A stretch of DNA of 64,000 nt from Flavobacterium sp. SUN052 (GTDB lineage: Bacteria > Bacteroidota > Bacteroidia > Flavobacteriales > Flavobacteriaceae). The notes below the pieces were generated by a model that did no database searches, had not been told where the DNA came from, and saw nothing but the letters and a program-made list of their open reading frames with translations. This document shows positions 8,088 to 15,863 of this stretch, piece after piece. Each line of letters begins with the position of its first letter. Positions within the stretch are counted from its first letter, which is position 1. The stretch lies in the NCBI RefSeq assembly GCF_028867935.1, contig NZ_JAPQNS010000008.1:310001-374000 (forward strand), given 5' to 3'. A program made the position numbers and the translations under genes.

Positions 8088-9046
8088 ACGAGCCTGTCTG
8101 GGATATTGCTCACCTTGCCCACGTAGAGATGCTGACCCCAAAACTCGACGCGAGTACCCGTTTTTTTACGGATATTATGGGGATGTCGATCAGTGCTGTG
8201 CAAGGTGATTCGGTGTATCTGCGGGCTTACGACGATTATGAACATCATACCCTGAAACTGACGGCCCATCGGTATCCGGGGATGCGGCACTTTGCCTGGC
8301 GGATGCGTAGCCCACAAGCACTCGCCCGGCGTGTTGCTGCCATCGAGCAAACGAATTTAGGCATTGGCTGGAACGAGGGCGACCTGGGTCACGGCCCGGC
8401 CTACCAGTTTCAGTCGCCCGATGGCCACCTCACAGAGATGTATTTTGAGACCGAGAAATACCATTGCGGTCCGCACGACCAATCGGCGCTAAAAAACACA
8501 GCCAGCAGATTTCCAGGGCGAGGGATCAATGTCCGGCGCATCGACCACCTGAACCTGTTTTCGAGCGATGTGCAGGCCTTCCGTGATTTTCAACTCAACA
8601 CGCTGGGCGGTATCCTGACCGAAACGATTGTCGACAACGCCACTGACCTGAACCCAAAAGCGGTTTGGTTTATGGTCAATTCCAAATCGTATGACCTGGC
8701 CGTAACGGAGGATTACCTGGGGATGAAGGGCCGTTTTCACCACGTTACGTATGCCGTCAACAGTCGCGAAGAAGTGCTGATTGCGGCCGACATCTGCCTG
8801 GAAAATGGCATTTTCATCGAAACCGGGCCGCATAAACATACTATTCAGCAAACGTTTTTCCTGTACATCTACGAGCCCGGTGGCAACCGCGTTGAAATTG
8901 CCAACACCACCGCCCGGCTCATTGTCGATCCCGACTACAAGACGGTTGTCTGGACGCAGGAAGAACGCAAAAAAGGACAAGCCTGGGGTTTAGCGACGGT
9001 ATCGAGTTTTCATACCAAAGGCACCCCAATGCCGGAGGATTTATAG
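8084..9046 (+). CDS. Type I extradiol ring-cleavage dioxygenase (XylE-like, VOC fold)
   Basis: The 320-residue protein has two glyoxalase/VOC modules, the usual form of catechol 2,3-dioxygenases. Metal ligands are visible: His155 (RRIDHLNLF), the His219/220 pair (GRFHHVTYAV) and Glu271 (GGNRVEIAN). His252 (PHKHTI) and Tyr261 (FFLYIYEPGG) align with catalytic His246 and Tyr255 of XylE. It starts inside the last codons of the transporter gene. Downstream GalB, GalC and GalD homologues suggest that the substrate is a carboxylated catechol or gallate rather than catechol itself. The substrate is inference. Confidence 0.85.
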   Translation: MNEPVWDIAHLAHVEMLTPKLDASTRFFTDIMGMSISAVQGDSVYLRAYDDYEHHTLKLTAHRYPGMRHFAWRMRSPQALARRVAAIEQTNLGIGWNEGDLGHGPAYQFQSPDGHLTEMYFETEKYHCGPHDQSALKNTASRFPGRGINVRRIDHLNLFSSDVQAFRDFQLNTLGGILTETIVDNATDLNPKAVWFMVNSKSYDLAVTEDYLGMKGRFHHVTYAVNSREEVLIAADICLENGIFIETGPHKHTIQQTFFLYIYEPGGNRVEIANTTARLIVDPDYKTVVWTQEERKKGQAWGLATVSSFHTKGTPMPEDL

Positions 9047-9186
9047 GGCTTCGCGGTCATTTGCTTCGCGTCATTAGGTAGTCATTACGCTGCGCGGCTT
9101 TTTATTGTCCTTAGTAGCAATCAATAACCATCTAATGACGCCAAAGGCAAATGACAATGAATGACTATAAATGACAGCGAAGCATA
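9047..9186. repeat. AATGAC repeat array in an inverted-repeat intergenic element
   Basis: The gap before the GalB-like gene holds GTCATT at 9056, 9070 and 9081 and AATGAC at 9134, 9150, 9160 and 9170. The last three copies are 10 bases apart. The ends form an inverted repeat: GCTTCGCGGTCATTT at 9048-9062 against 9169-9183, with 14 of 15 matching. The word TAGTCATTACGCT at 9079-9091 recurs at 9910-9922. It could be a regulatory site, an mRNA hairpin or a dispersed palindrome. Confidence 0.7.
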
Positions 9187-9912
9187 ATGATTATGAAAAA
9201 GAAACTATTAGTTGTTGGTGCCCATTCGGGCGATTTTGTGTGGCGAGCCGCCGGAACCATTGCCAAAGCACTGGAAGAAGGGGCCGAAACGCTGGTTGTA
9301 GCTCTGTCGTATGGTGAACGGGGCGAATCGGGTGAACTATGGAAAGAAGACCCGAAGCGAAGTGTGGAGAGTGTTAAAATCATTCGCCACGCACAGGCGC
9401 AGCAAGCCGCCGATGCTCTGGGAACGCCCATCCAATTTCTCGACTGGGGCGACTATCCCATGTTGATTTCAGATGAACGGGTGGAGCAGTTAACCAATCT
9501 GATTGGTGATTTTGAGCCAACTGTTATTCTGACGCACAGTGAGAAAGACCCCTTTAATCCCGATCATCCGCTGGCATTTCAGGCCGTTCAACGGGCCCGT
9601 CTGCTGTCGTCGGGGGCGGGGGTTCCGAGTGCGTTCAAGAATATTGACCCGCCCGTCTGGTACTCATTTGAACCGCACCAGCCTGAATTATCAGGCTTTG
9701 TGCCGGATACCTACATCGACATTACATCGGTGATGGACAAGAAACTGGCGGCTATGGCCTGCATGGGGGCCCAGAATTATCTGAAAGATTATTACGCTGA
9801 ATTAGCCTCTCGACGCGCCAACCATGCCCGTCGGATCTCCGGTAGAAAAGACATCAAATTTGCCGAGGTGCATCAAAGTCAGGTGCCAAGAGTAACAGGA
9901 AGCATTTTCTAG
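9187..9912 (+). CDS. galB: PIG-L-family protein, probable 4-oxalomesaconate hydratase
   Basis: The 241-residue protein belongs to the PIG-L/LmbE fold: LLVVGAHSGDFVWRAAGTI (metal motif AHxxD) and HSEKDPFNPDHPLAFQAV. Most PIG-L enzymes are deacetylases. However, GalB of Pseudomonas putida, a gallate pathway hydratase that converts oxalomesaconate to 4-carboxy-4-hydroxy-2-oxoadipate, is a known member. The HSG version of the metal motif, with Gly in place of the usual Pro, and the neighbouring galC and galD homologues support that role. The gene name rests on context and family. Confidence 0.72.
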   Translation: MIMKKKLLVVGAHSGDFVWRAAGTIAKALEEGAETLVVALSYGERGESGELWKEDPKRSVESVKIIRHAQAQQAADALGTPIQFLDWGDYPMLISDERVEQLTNLIGDFEPTVILTHSEKDPFNPDHPLAFQAVQRARLLSSGAGVPSAFKNIDPPVWYSFEPHQPELSGFVPDTYIDITSVMDKKLAAMACMGAQNYLKDYYAELASRRANHARRISGRKDIKFAEVHQSQVPRVTGSIF

Positions 9913-9970
9913 TCATTACGCTACCCAAATGACAACTAATGACACGAAGTCAATGACAATCAATGACCTT
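9910..9970. repeat. Second AATGAC array over the galC start
   Basis: After TAGTCATTACGCT, shared with the earlier array, AATGAC occurs at 9928, 9938, 9952 and 9962. Spacings are 10, 14 and 10 bases. The array covers both candidate ATG codons of the next gene and encodes its first residues (MTTNDTKSMTINDL). Confidence 0.7.
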
Positions 9971-10567
9971 TCACGATTCTCTGCTGCTACCCTGCACGAA
10001 GCGTTGGGTAAAATCGGAAATCTCCCGTCTGCCATCAAGCCCATTAACCCCGGCATGAAAGTCTGCGGCCCCGCCTACACGGTTCAGACCATGCCCCGTG
10101 ATAACATGCTGTTGCACCGGGCTTATGCCTATGCCAAGCCGGGTGACGTACTGATCGCTAATTGTTCTGATTATTACGAAGCGGGCTATTGGGGCGATTT
10201 AATGAGTCTGGGAGCCAAAACAAAAGGCATTGCTGGTCTCGTAATCGACGCCTGCGTACGCGATGCCGACGACATCGAAGCAATGGGTTTCCCCGTTTTC
10301 AGCCGGGGTCTGTGCATTCGCGGTACATCGAATCACGGCGACGGAACACTTAATGAGCTGATTATCATTGGTGGCGTTACAATATATCCCGGCGACATTA
10401 TTGTGGGCGACCGCGACGGCGTAGTAGTCGTGCCGCAGGGTCGTATCGAGGAAGTCATCGAAAAAGCCATTGCTCGCGAAGCCAAAGAAGAAGCTGTTCG
10501 GGCACAGTTACGCCAGGGTGAAACATCTCTTCAAATCTATGGTTGGGACAAACAATTTGGATACTAA
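9929..10567 (+). CDS. galC: RraA-family aldolase, probable 4-carboxy-4-hydroxy-2-oxoadipate aldolase
   Basis: The 212-residue protein matches the RraA/HMG-CHA aldolase family. Features are CGPAYTVQ, the phosphate/pyruvate-binding loop GDLMSLGAKTKGIAGLVID and the metal-binding CVRDADDI (Arg and Asp). Known GalC and LigK enzymes split carboxy-hydroxy-oxoadipate into pyruvate and oxaloacetate. Start codons at 9929 and 9953 are both possible; the second gives MTINDLSRF, closer to the family N-terminus. The gene lies 16 bases after galB and overlaps the next frame. It would supply the last carbon-yielding step of the pathway. Confidence 0.82.
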   Translation: MTTNDTKSMTINDLSRFSAATLHEALGKIGNLPSAIKPINPGMKVCGPAYTVQTMPRDNMLLHRAYAYAKPGDVLIANCSDYYEAGYWGDLMSLGAKTKGIAGLVIDACVRDADDIEAMGFPVFSRGLCIRGTSNHGDGTLNELIIIGGVTIYPGDIIVGDRDGVVVVPQGRIEEVIEKAIAREAKEEAVRAQLRQGETSLQIYGWDKQFGY

Positions 10568-11342
10568 GCTGACTATTGCCGTTCTCGGTCTCGGTGAAGC
10601 CGGGAGCCACTTTGCGAATGATTTGGCAGAACTCGGCATCGCCGTAAGGGGGTTTGATCCGGCCCTACGCTATGCCTTGCACCCAGCCGTTACGTTGGCC
10701 ATAAGCAATGCCGAAGCCGCTCGCCACGCCGACATTATTCTCAGTGTAAACCTCTCGGCAGCGGCTGAAACGGTAGCGCTGGAGGTTTTGCCGGTCCTAA
10801 CAGAAAACCAACTTTACGCTGAAATGAATACGGCCTCACCGGATACCAAACGGGCCGTGGCCGCTATTCTGGCCCCATCTGGCGCAAAAGTCATCGACAT
10901 AGCCATTATGGCACCAGTACCGCCCAAGGGTATTCTGACGCCGTTCCTGGTATCTGGCCCCGGTGCCGCTTCGTTTGCTGAGAAGCTGGCTCCATTTGGA
11001 CTCGGCATCACCACATTAACTGATGAAGTGGGTGAGGCCGCCACCCGCAAGCTTTTACGCTCAATTGTCTACAAGGGAGTTGCCGCTGTGATTGGTGAAG
11101 CAGTAGCGGCTGGGCAGGCTTTTGGCCTTGAGCCGTATATCCGGGAGCAGATCCGGTCGGTAATTGGAGGAAACGACGCCCTGATCGACCGGTTTCTGGA
11201 GGGCAGCAAAACGCATGCATTGCGCCGAAGCCACGAGATGGAGGCCGTTGTATCGATGTTGTCTCACCGCGATATTGCTCCCGTGATGTCAGCGGCCACT
11301 CTGGAAAGTCTGGAGAATCTTATCGTCCATAAGACTGCCTAA
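10557..11342 (+). CDS. NAD(P)-dependent dehydrogenase, 6PGDH-like with DUF1932 domain
   Basis: An N-terminal Rossmann domain starts with TIAVLGLGEAGSHFANDL (GxGxxG). The motif AEMNTASPDTKRAVAAIL and a C-terminal helical domain of DUF1932 type (TRKLLRSIVYKGVAAVIGEA, with a Lys where the family has its catalytic one) follow. The start is unclear: ATG at 10539 and TTG at 10557 both overlap galC, by 29 or 11 bases. No reaction of the GalB-D route needs a dehydrogenase, so its substrate is open. It may act on a side product or a semialdehyde from an alternative substrate. Confidence 0.75.
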   Translation: MDTKLTIAVLGLGEAGSHFANDLAELGIAVRGFDPALRYALHPAVTLAISNAEAARHADIILSVNLSAAAETVALEVLPVLTENQLYAEMNTASPDTKRAVAAILAPSGAKVIDIAIMAPVPPKGILTPFLVSGPGAASFAEKLAPFGLGITTLTDEVGEAATRKLLRSIVYKGVAAVIGEAVAAGQAFGLEPYIREQIRSVIGGNDALIDRFLEGSKTHALRRSHEMEAVVSMLSHRDIAPVMSAATLESLENLIVHKTA

Positions 11343-11344
11343 TC

Positions 11345-12454
11345 ATGCCGCAACTCGCCATACCCTACATGCATTTTCGGGGAGGATCGTCGAAGGGTTT
11401 GTTCTTTGATGCTCGTGACTTACCCGCCGACGAAGACGCCCGTAACCGCATTTTAGTAGCCGCTATGGAAGGCGTTGGCGAAGGCGACCCGCGCCAGATC
11501 GATGGTTTGGGCGGAGGCACGTCGCTGACGAGCAAAATTGCCGTTGTGAGTCCGTCAACAATGCCAGATGCCGATTTGGACTATTTGTTTGTTCAGGTTG
11601 TGGTTGACGCGGGGCGTGTCAGCATGGGGCAAAATTGCGGAAACATGCTGGCGGGTGTTTTGCCCTTTGCCCTTGAATCGGGCATGTTAGATGCTGGGAA
11701 CCCAACCACTACGGCGCGAATCAATATGGTAAACACAGGCGGCATCTGCGAAGTAACCGTGCAAACACCCGATGGACTGGTTGAGTACGCGAGCGGTCCA
11801 CGTCAGGGAGAGGCTCGCGTAGATGGCGTTCCGGGTACGGCGGCTCCCATCATCTGCAATTATCTGGACACCGCTGGCTCCACCTGCGGCAGCCTGTTAC
11901 CTACCGGACACCAAACGGATATAGTAAATGGCATTGCCGTTACCTGCATCGACAATGGAATGCCCGTAGTGCTGGTTCGGGCTAGTGATTTGGGCGTAAC
12001 GGGCTACGAATCTAAAGCTGATCTCGAAGCTAATGAGCCGCTTAAACAACAGGTCGAACGCATCCGACTGGCGGTTGGCCCGCTCATGAATCTGGGTGAT
12101 GTGGCCGAAAAAACCATCCCCAAAATGTGCCTGATAGCCCCACCACAAAATGGCGGTTGCCTGACTACTCGTATGTTTATTCCGCACGTAGTCCACGAAG
12201 CTATTGGCGTGTTAGCCGCTGTGTCGGTGGCAACGGCCTGCGTAGTACCGGGTTCAGTGACCGAGGGCGTTGCCATTATCACCCCCTGTAGACAGCCCTG
12301 GTTATCCATTGAGCATCCAGCGGGTGAATGCACGGTAAGCCTGGACGTTACGCATACAGACAACACGATTAACGTTCGTAAATCGGGGGTTATTCGGACA
12401 GCACGGCTGCTGAGTCGGGGGCAGGTGATGATCCCAACGGCTCAATTGGGTTAA
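11345..12454 (+). CDS. galD: PrpF-family isomerase, probable 4-oxalomesaconate tautomerase
   Basis: The 369-residue protein has the PrpF/GalD signatures: MHFRGGSSKGLFFDARDLP, RQIDGLGGGTSLTSKIAVV and the active-site Cys in MGQNCGNMLAGVLPFAL. The second half-site Cys appears at ATACVVPGSV. GalD of Pseudomonas putida interconverts keto and enol forms of oxalomesaconate. The gene starts 2 bases after the dehydrogenase stop and ends 3 bases from a converging gene. It therefore closes the operon. PrpF homologues also isomerise aconitate, but the galB and galC neighbours favour the aromatic role. Confidence 0.82.
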   Translation: MPQLAIPYMHFRGGSSKGLFFDARDLPADEDARNRILVAAMEGVGEGDPRQIDGLGGGTSLTSKIAVVSPSTMPDADLDYLFVQVVVDAGRVSMGQNCGNMLAGVLPFALESGMLDAGNPTTTARINMVNTGGICEVTVQTPDGLVEYASGPRQGEARVDGVPGTAAPIICNYLDTAGSTCGSLLPTGHQTDIVNGIAVTCIDNGMPVVLVRASDLGVTGYESKADLEANEPLKQQVERIRLAVGPLMNLGDVAEKTIPKMCLIAPPQNGGCLTTRMFIPHVVHEAIGVLAAVSVATACVVPGSVTEGVAIITPCRQPWLSIEHPAGECTVSLDVTHTDNTINVRKSGVIRTARLLSRGQVMIPTAQLG

Positions 12455-12457
12455 GCG

Positions 12458-13717
12458 TTACCCTTTTATAGCATGGTCAGTCGGCACATCGACACCAGAC
12501 CATATTTTTTTGGCCGTCCAGTCAGCTGCCGGGCTAGTCCAGAAATCATGCGTATCGGGCAAACCAAGCGGCAAAAACCCAACCGTACAGAGATACAGGC
12601 TTCCTGTAGAGATGTAGGTTTCGCCAATGCTGGGCTGGTGACCACACAAACCAATCTGGAGCCACCCTTTCGAATCGAAAGTGCCGGGCGCATCCAGCGT
12701 TCGGTGAATGACAGCCGTTAAGGCACTGCGAACCTGCCCCGGCGTGAGCTCACTGGGTAACTGCTGCTGGAGAGCCAGTTGAGCTAGTAGTTGGAACGCT
12801 CCGCACCGATACGCCAGCGACCGCCCGAAGGCCGCAAAAGACCCGTCAGGACCAATCAGGCGTTCCTGAATAAGACCGTACCGTTGAGCGCGGGTCAGAA
12901 TGATTGGCGGTAGCGATTTATCTACCTTTTTGGCCTCCACCAGCGTACCAACCACGTCGAGCAACATCGGCTGAATAACGTAGCTGTTGTAGTAATCCCA
13001 GTGAAAATCGGGCCCATCGCCATAGGCACCATCTCCTTTGTACCAGGTCTGATGTTCGCGGATAGCGTAATCCATGCGCATTTCGTCGGCCTGACCGGTA
13101 AATTTCAGTAGTGCCGCTTCAACCATGGCACTGAAAAGCAGCCAGTTATTATACCCGGGTTTGATGGTTCGGGTCTGGTGAAACGCGTCGACTAGTTGAG
13201 TCTGCGTTTGTTTCGGTAGCTTACCCCAAAGTTGGGTTGGTGCCCGCACCAGCGCGTGGGCCAGAAAAGCCGCATCGACCAGCGGTTGTCCGCCTTTCGT
13301 AAAATTCAGAAAGTCGGGCGATTGGGGATTAACGGCGTTGCTGATCGCCCTAATACTCAGCTCACGAAACCGCTGTTGCTGCGCTTCTTCCCCAGCCGAG
13401 GGCGCTGTTTCGAGCCAGGGAGCCAGTCCCGCCAGCGTTCGGCCCAGCGCTTCGAGATGCGACACCTGCTTCCGGCCTTCGAGCTGCCCCGGAGCCGACT
13501 CAACAGGCATGGTACTTTTGAGCGTGTTGCTGGCCAGTGCAGCCAACACGGGTTCGGCAATTTTCAGGAGCGTCTGTAGCCAGTAGGCTCGATCTTTTGG
13601 GGGGGCAGCGGCCAGCAGATTGTTTGTGGCACTGGCCACTACCGGCGACCCGGCCAGCACAGGAATTGAGAGTAAGGAGGTTGTCTGACCTAAAAAGTGG
13701 CGACGCTTCATGTACAT
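12458..13717 (-). CDS. DUF2264-family exported protein
   Basis: The 419-residue protein opens with a likely Tat signal (MKRRHFLGQTTSLLSIPVLAG). Conserved DUF2264 blocks follow, for example GDGPDFHWDYYNSYVIQPML, SFAAFGRSLAYRCGAFQLL and GETYISTGSLYLC. The fold is expected to be an alpha/alpha barrel, as in polysaccharide-acting enzymes, but the reaction is not established. It converges on galD with 3 bases between stops. A role in plant polysaccharide use is only suggested by family context. Confidence 0.82.
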   Translation of the reverse strand: MYMKRRHFLGQTTSLLSIPVLAGSPVVASATNNLLAAAPPKDRAYWLQTLLKIAEPVLAALASNTLKSTMPVESAPGQLEGRKQVSHLEALGRTLAGLAPWLETAPSAGEEAQQQRFRELSIRAISNAVNPQSPDFLNFTKGGQPLVDAAFLAHALVRAPTQLWGKLPKQTQTQLVDAFHQTRTIKPGYNNWLLFSAMVEAALLKFTGQADEMRMDYAIREHQTWYKGDGAYGDGPDFHWDYYNSYVIQPMLLDVVGTLVEAKKVDKSLPPIILTRAQRYGLIQERLIGPDGSFAAFGRSLAYRCGAFQLLAQLALQQQLPSELTPGQVRSALTAVIHRTLDAPGTFDSKGWLQIGLCGHQPSIGETYISTGSLYLCTVGFLPLGLPDTHDFWTSPAADWTAKKIWSGVDVPTDHAIKG

Positions 13718-13874
13718 GATGACTAGTTGAACCGCCTATAAAAGCGTGTCTGCCTGGGGTCATCTACTTAGCCAGGCTCGCAGAACTCGCTAAATTCGAC
13801 AACTCACCCCCTCAATCCGACAATTCACTTGGTTTGTGTAGCTTGCGGTAACCGTAGACTGCATATTTGTTTGA
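13718..13874 (+). promoter_or_regulatory. Divergent promoter region with LytTR-type direct repeats
   Basis: This gap separates the DUF2264 gene from the kinase gene. Two near-identical 9-mers, ACAACTCAC at 13799-13807 and ACAATTCAC at 13820-13828, lie 21 bases apart start to start. The spacing fits two turns of the helix, the usual arrangement of sites for LytTR regulators. The same pair occurs upstream of the TonB receptor, which suggests autoregulation of the kinase and regulator operon. Confidence 0.65.
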
Positions 13875-14990
13875 TTGACAGAAACTATGACCAGGGTACA
13901 TCCTTATCTTTTGTTCGACGACCGGCTGATGCGCGTCATTGGGGTGCCTTTTCTTGGGTTTTGGATACCCCTCACTTTTTTGGGCTACACGTTGAATGGA
14001 GGCTTGTTGGCGTACCTACCCATTTGGATGGTATCGACCCTTCAGACATTTGGCTACTGGCAGGGCAGTCGGGCTATTTACATTCAGACTCGCAAGCGGT
14101 TTCCATTCCTTTCACAAACCACCCAACGAACCGTGTGGCTTGTCCTGCTCAATACACTCTTTACCCTTACCGCTTGTACTGTTCTGAATTTGAGCATACA
14201 GACGTGGCTCTCTTCACCCAACTGGCATCAACCATCGGCATTTCAGAATTATGCGGCCAGTTTTATGCCAACAACAACCTGCCTGGCACTCTACGAAAGC
14301 ATCCATTATTTCCGGCAATTACAGGTAGCCCTGCTCGAAGCGGAACAACTCAAAAAAGAAAATGTGCAGTCGCAGCTCGAAACGTTGAAGAACCAGGTCA
14401 ATCCACATTTTCTGTTCAATAGCCTCAACACGCTGGCGGCCATCATTCCCGACGATGCCGAACTGAGCGTGCGATTTGTGCAGAAACTGTCGAAAGTATA
14501 CCGGTATATCCTCGAAATTCGCGACGTACAAACGGTGTCGCTGGCCGATGAACTGGCTGCGCTTCATGCTTATACATTCCTGTTGCAAATCCGTTTTGGC
14601 GATAACCTCCGCATCCACATCGACATTCCCGACGAGCTACTGACCGACCGAATTGTTCCGTTGGCCTTGCAAATGCTGGTTGAAAACGCGGTGAAGCACA
14701 ACGTCATTTCGACCCAGAAACCGCTGACTATCGACGTACTTACCCAACGCGAGCGGGTCATTGTCCAAAATAATCTGCAACGCAAAAACCAATTCGGTCT
14801 TCCCGAACTGGCCCCTGATCTCGACAGTGAGTCGACTGGCCTGGGCCTAACCAACATTCGCAATCGGTATCAATTGCTCGCCAATCAACCCATCGATGTC
14901 ATCGTAACCACACAGTCGTTCGTGGTCAGTCTACCTATTTTAAAGAGTGAAAAAACTATAAAGAGTGAATATTCTCCTGATCGAAGATGA
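13875..14990 (+). CDS. LytS-type sensor histidine kinase
   Basis: The 371-residue protein has four hydrophobic segments in its first 170 residues. The histidine kinase domain of the LytS group follows, with the phosphoacceptor in VNPHFLFNSLNTLAAII. The N-box is PLALQMLVENAVKHNVI and the G-box region is GLGLTNIRNRYQLL. TTG at 13875 or ATG at 13887 may be used. It overlaps the response regulator gene by 26 bases. Family members sense an unknown membrane signal and phosphorylate a LytTR partner. Confidence 0.92.
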   Translation: MTETMTRVHPYLLFDDRLMRVIGVPFLGFWIPLTFLGYTLNGGLLAYLPIWMVSTLQTFGYWQGSRAIYIQTRKRFPFLSQTTQRTVWLVLLNTLFTLTACTVLNLSIQTWLSSPNWHQPSAFQNYAASFMPTTTCLALYESIHYFRQLQVALLEAEQLKKENVQSQLETLKNQVNPHFLFNSLNTLAAIIPDDAELSVRFVQKLSKVYRYILEIRDVQTVSLADELAALHAYTFLLQIRFGDNLRIHIDIPDELLTDRIVPLALQMLVENAVKHNVISTQKPLTIDVLTQRERVIVQNNLQRKNQFGLPELAPDLDSESTGLGLTNIRNRYQLLANQPIDVIVTTQSFVVSLPILKSEKTIKSEYSPDRR

Positions 14991-15741
14991 GGCACCGGCA
15001 GCACGGCGGCTCACTAAACTGATTGCTGATTTGCGCCCCGGCTGGCGCGTTCTCGACGTGATCGACAGCGTGGAAGCGTCGGTGCAGTGGCTCCGCACGT
15101 TTCCCAGGCCCGATCTGCTGTTTATGGACATCCAACTGGCCGATGGCATCAGCTTCGAGATTTTCAGGCAGGCCGACGTACAAACACCGGTCATTTTCAC
15201 CACTGCCTACGACGAATATACGCTGAAAGCCTTCAAGGTCAACAGCGTCGATTACCTGCTCAAGCCGATTGATGAGGATGAGCTGGCCACTGCCGTTCAG
15301 AAGTTCGAGACCTTGCGGACAGCATCAATGCAAACTGGAGCTTCTGCCCTACCGCCCGAACTCACTCAATTCATTGCCCAGCTGACACAGCCCAAATCGA
15401 CCTACAAAGAGCGGTTGCTTGTGAAAAGTGGGCAACAAATGATCTCGGTGATGGTTGATTCACTGGCCTATTTATACTCCGACGAAGGGGTAACGTTTGC
15501 AGTCGATCTGGTGGGCAAAAAATACATGCTCGACTACACCCTCGACGATGCTGACGGCTTTTTGCCACCCCGGCAGTTCTTTCGCATCAGCCGCAAAGTG
15601 ATTGTCCGCCTGTCAGCCATTGGTCGTATTCACCCCTATTTCAACAGCCGACTGAAACTTGACCTTCAGCCCATGCCCGCTTTCGAGGTGATTGTCAGCC
15701 GCGAACGGGTTGTGGAGTTCAAAGCCTGGCTCGACACCTGA
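14965..15741 (+). CDS. LytTR-family response regulator
   Basis: The receiver domain begins with NILLIEDEAPAARRL, with the phosphoacceptor Asp in DLLFMDIQLADG and the conserved Lys in DYLLKPIDED. A C-terminal LytTR DNA-binding domain follows (ERLLVKSGQQMISVMVDSLAYLYSDEG and FFRISRKVIVRLSAI). The start is GTG inside the end of the kinase gene, within an AAAGAGTGAA repeat. It should bind direct repeats; a matching pair lies just after its own stop, upstream of the receptor gene. Confidence 0.93.
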   Translation: MNILLIEDEAPAARRLTKLIADLRPGWRVLDVIDSVEASVQWLRTFPRPDLLFMDIQLADGISFEIFRQADVQTPVIFTTAYDEYTLKAFKVNSVDYLLKPIDEDELATAVQKFETLRTASMQTGASALPPELTQFIAQLTQPKSTYKERLLVKSGQQMISVMVDSLAYLYSDEGVTFAVDLVGKKYMLDYTLDDADGFLPPRQFFRISRKVIVRLSAIGRIHPYFNSRLKLDLQPMPAFEVIVSRERVVEFKAWLDT

Positions 15742-15770
15742 CAATTCACCTGCTGGCTTCAACAGTTCAC
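15741..15770 (+). promoter_or_regulatory. Predicted LytTR operator upstream of the TonB receptor
   Basis: ACAATTCAC at 15741-15749 and ACAGTTCAC at 15762-15770 are direct repeats 21 bases apart, like the pair before the kinase gene. They start at the last base of the response regulator stop codon. A near -7 element (CAACTTTG) lies at 15825-15832, 32 bases before the receptor start. Confidence 0.65.
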
Positions 15771-15863
15771 CAGACTCGCTCAACGGTACGCCAGAAAACG
15801 GTTTCTTCCCGCTTCATAGCCGCACAACTTTGTGCTGTCACTAACTCAAATACTAGTACGGCT

